Shown here: piece by piece, positions 5,338 through 5,346 of the stretch | Position numbering within the stretch: position 1 is the first letter of the stretch | Layout of the letters: each line of letters starts with the position of its first letter | Source of the DNA: Porticoccus sp. | GTDB taxonomy: Bacteria > Pseudomonadota > Gammaproteobacteria > Pseudomonadales > Porticoccaceae | Reading direction: 5' to 3' | NCBI GenBank assembly: GCA_023263825.1 | Contig: JALQUJ010000104.1 | Location: 1 to 5,346 of the forward strand | Length of the DNA stretch: 5,346 nucleotides | Made by a program: the position numbers and the translations under genes | Notes under the pieces: generated by a model | The model's database searches: none | Told to the model about the DNA's origin: nothing | What the model saw: only the letters and a program-made list of their open reading frames with translations

Positions 5338-5346
5338 TTGAGATTC

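Noticed and set aside
1..5346. Search for CRISPR arrays, tRNA genes, insertion sequences and phage or defence genes
   Set aside because: No spaced repeats, no tRNA-like cloverleaf, no transposase or integrase motifs and no terminal inverted repeats were seen; all long frames are accounted for by housekeeping and stress genes and one lipoprotein.

Overview
The window reads as an ordinary piece of a gammaproteobacterial chromosome. This rests on the class II Cca nucleotidyltransferase with a fused HD domain, the FolK-like and FolM-type pterin genes, a short DksA/TraR zinc-finger protein, an E. coli-like sigma32 heat-shock promoter and an FMN-dependent lactate-dehydrogenase-like enzyme. Moderate AT richness would suit a marine gammaproteobacterium, but the sequence does not fix a genus. 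I see no phage, transposon, CRISPR, tRNA or rRNA.

Left part, plus strand: the 3' end of a divergent FolK-like gene (1-307) is followed after 28 bases by a complete FMN-dependent alpha-hydroxy-acid dehydrogenase of the LldD/glycolate oxidase family (336-1541). They are probably co-transcribed. This pair converges on everything else in the window.

Middle, minus strand: a 106-residue DksA/TraR-type regulator (1574-1894) and a small heat-shock protein of the Hsp20 family (2013-2444). The hsp20 gene is a well-defined single-gene heat-shock unit. It has a near-consensus sigma32 promoter (2525-2554), a strong ribosome binding site, and a GC-rich hairpin with a seven-T tail (1942-1975) between it and the regulator.

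Right part, minus strand: a lipoprotein of unknown function (4741-5337), then cca (3359-4582) and a pteridine reductase/FolM-like short-chain dehydrogenase (2597-3346). The ribosome binding site of the reductase overlaps the cca stop codon, so those two look like a translationally coupled pair. The FolK-like protein and the pterin reductase on either side of the stress genes give a pterin/folate theme, with Cca serving tRNA 3'-end maturation.

Nothing here amounts to a new system. The points most worth a second look are the FolK homologue that lacks two catalytic positions of E. coli HPPK, the cca-pteridine reductase coupling, and the uncharacterised cysteine-containing domain of the lipoprotein.
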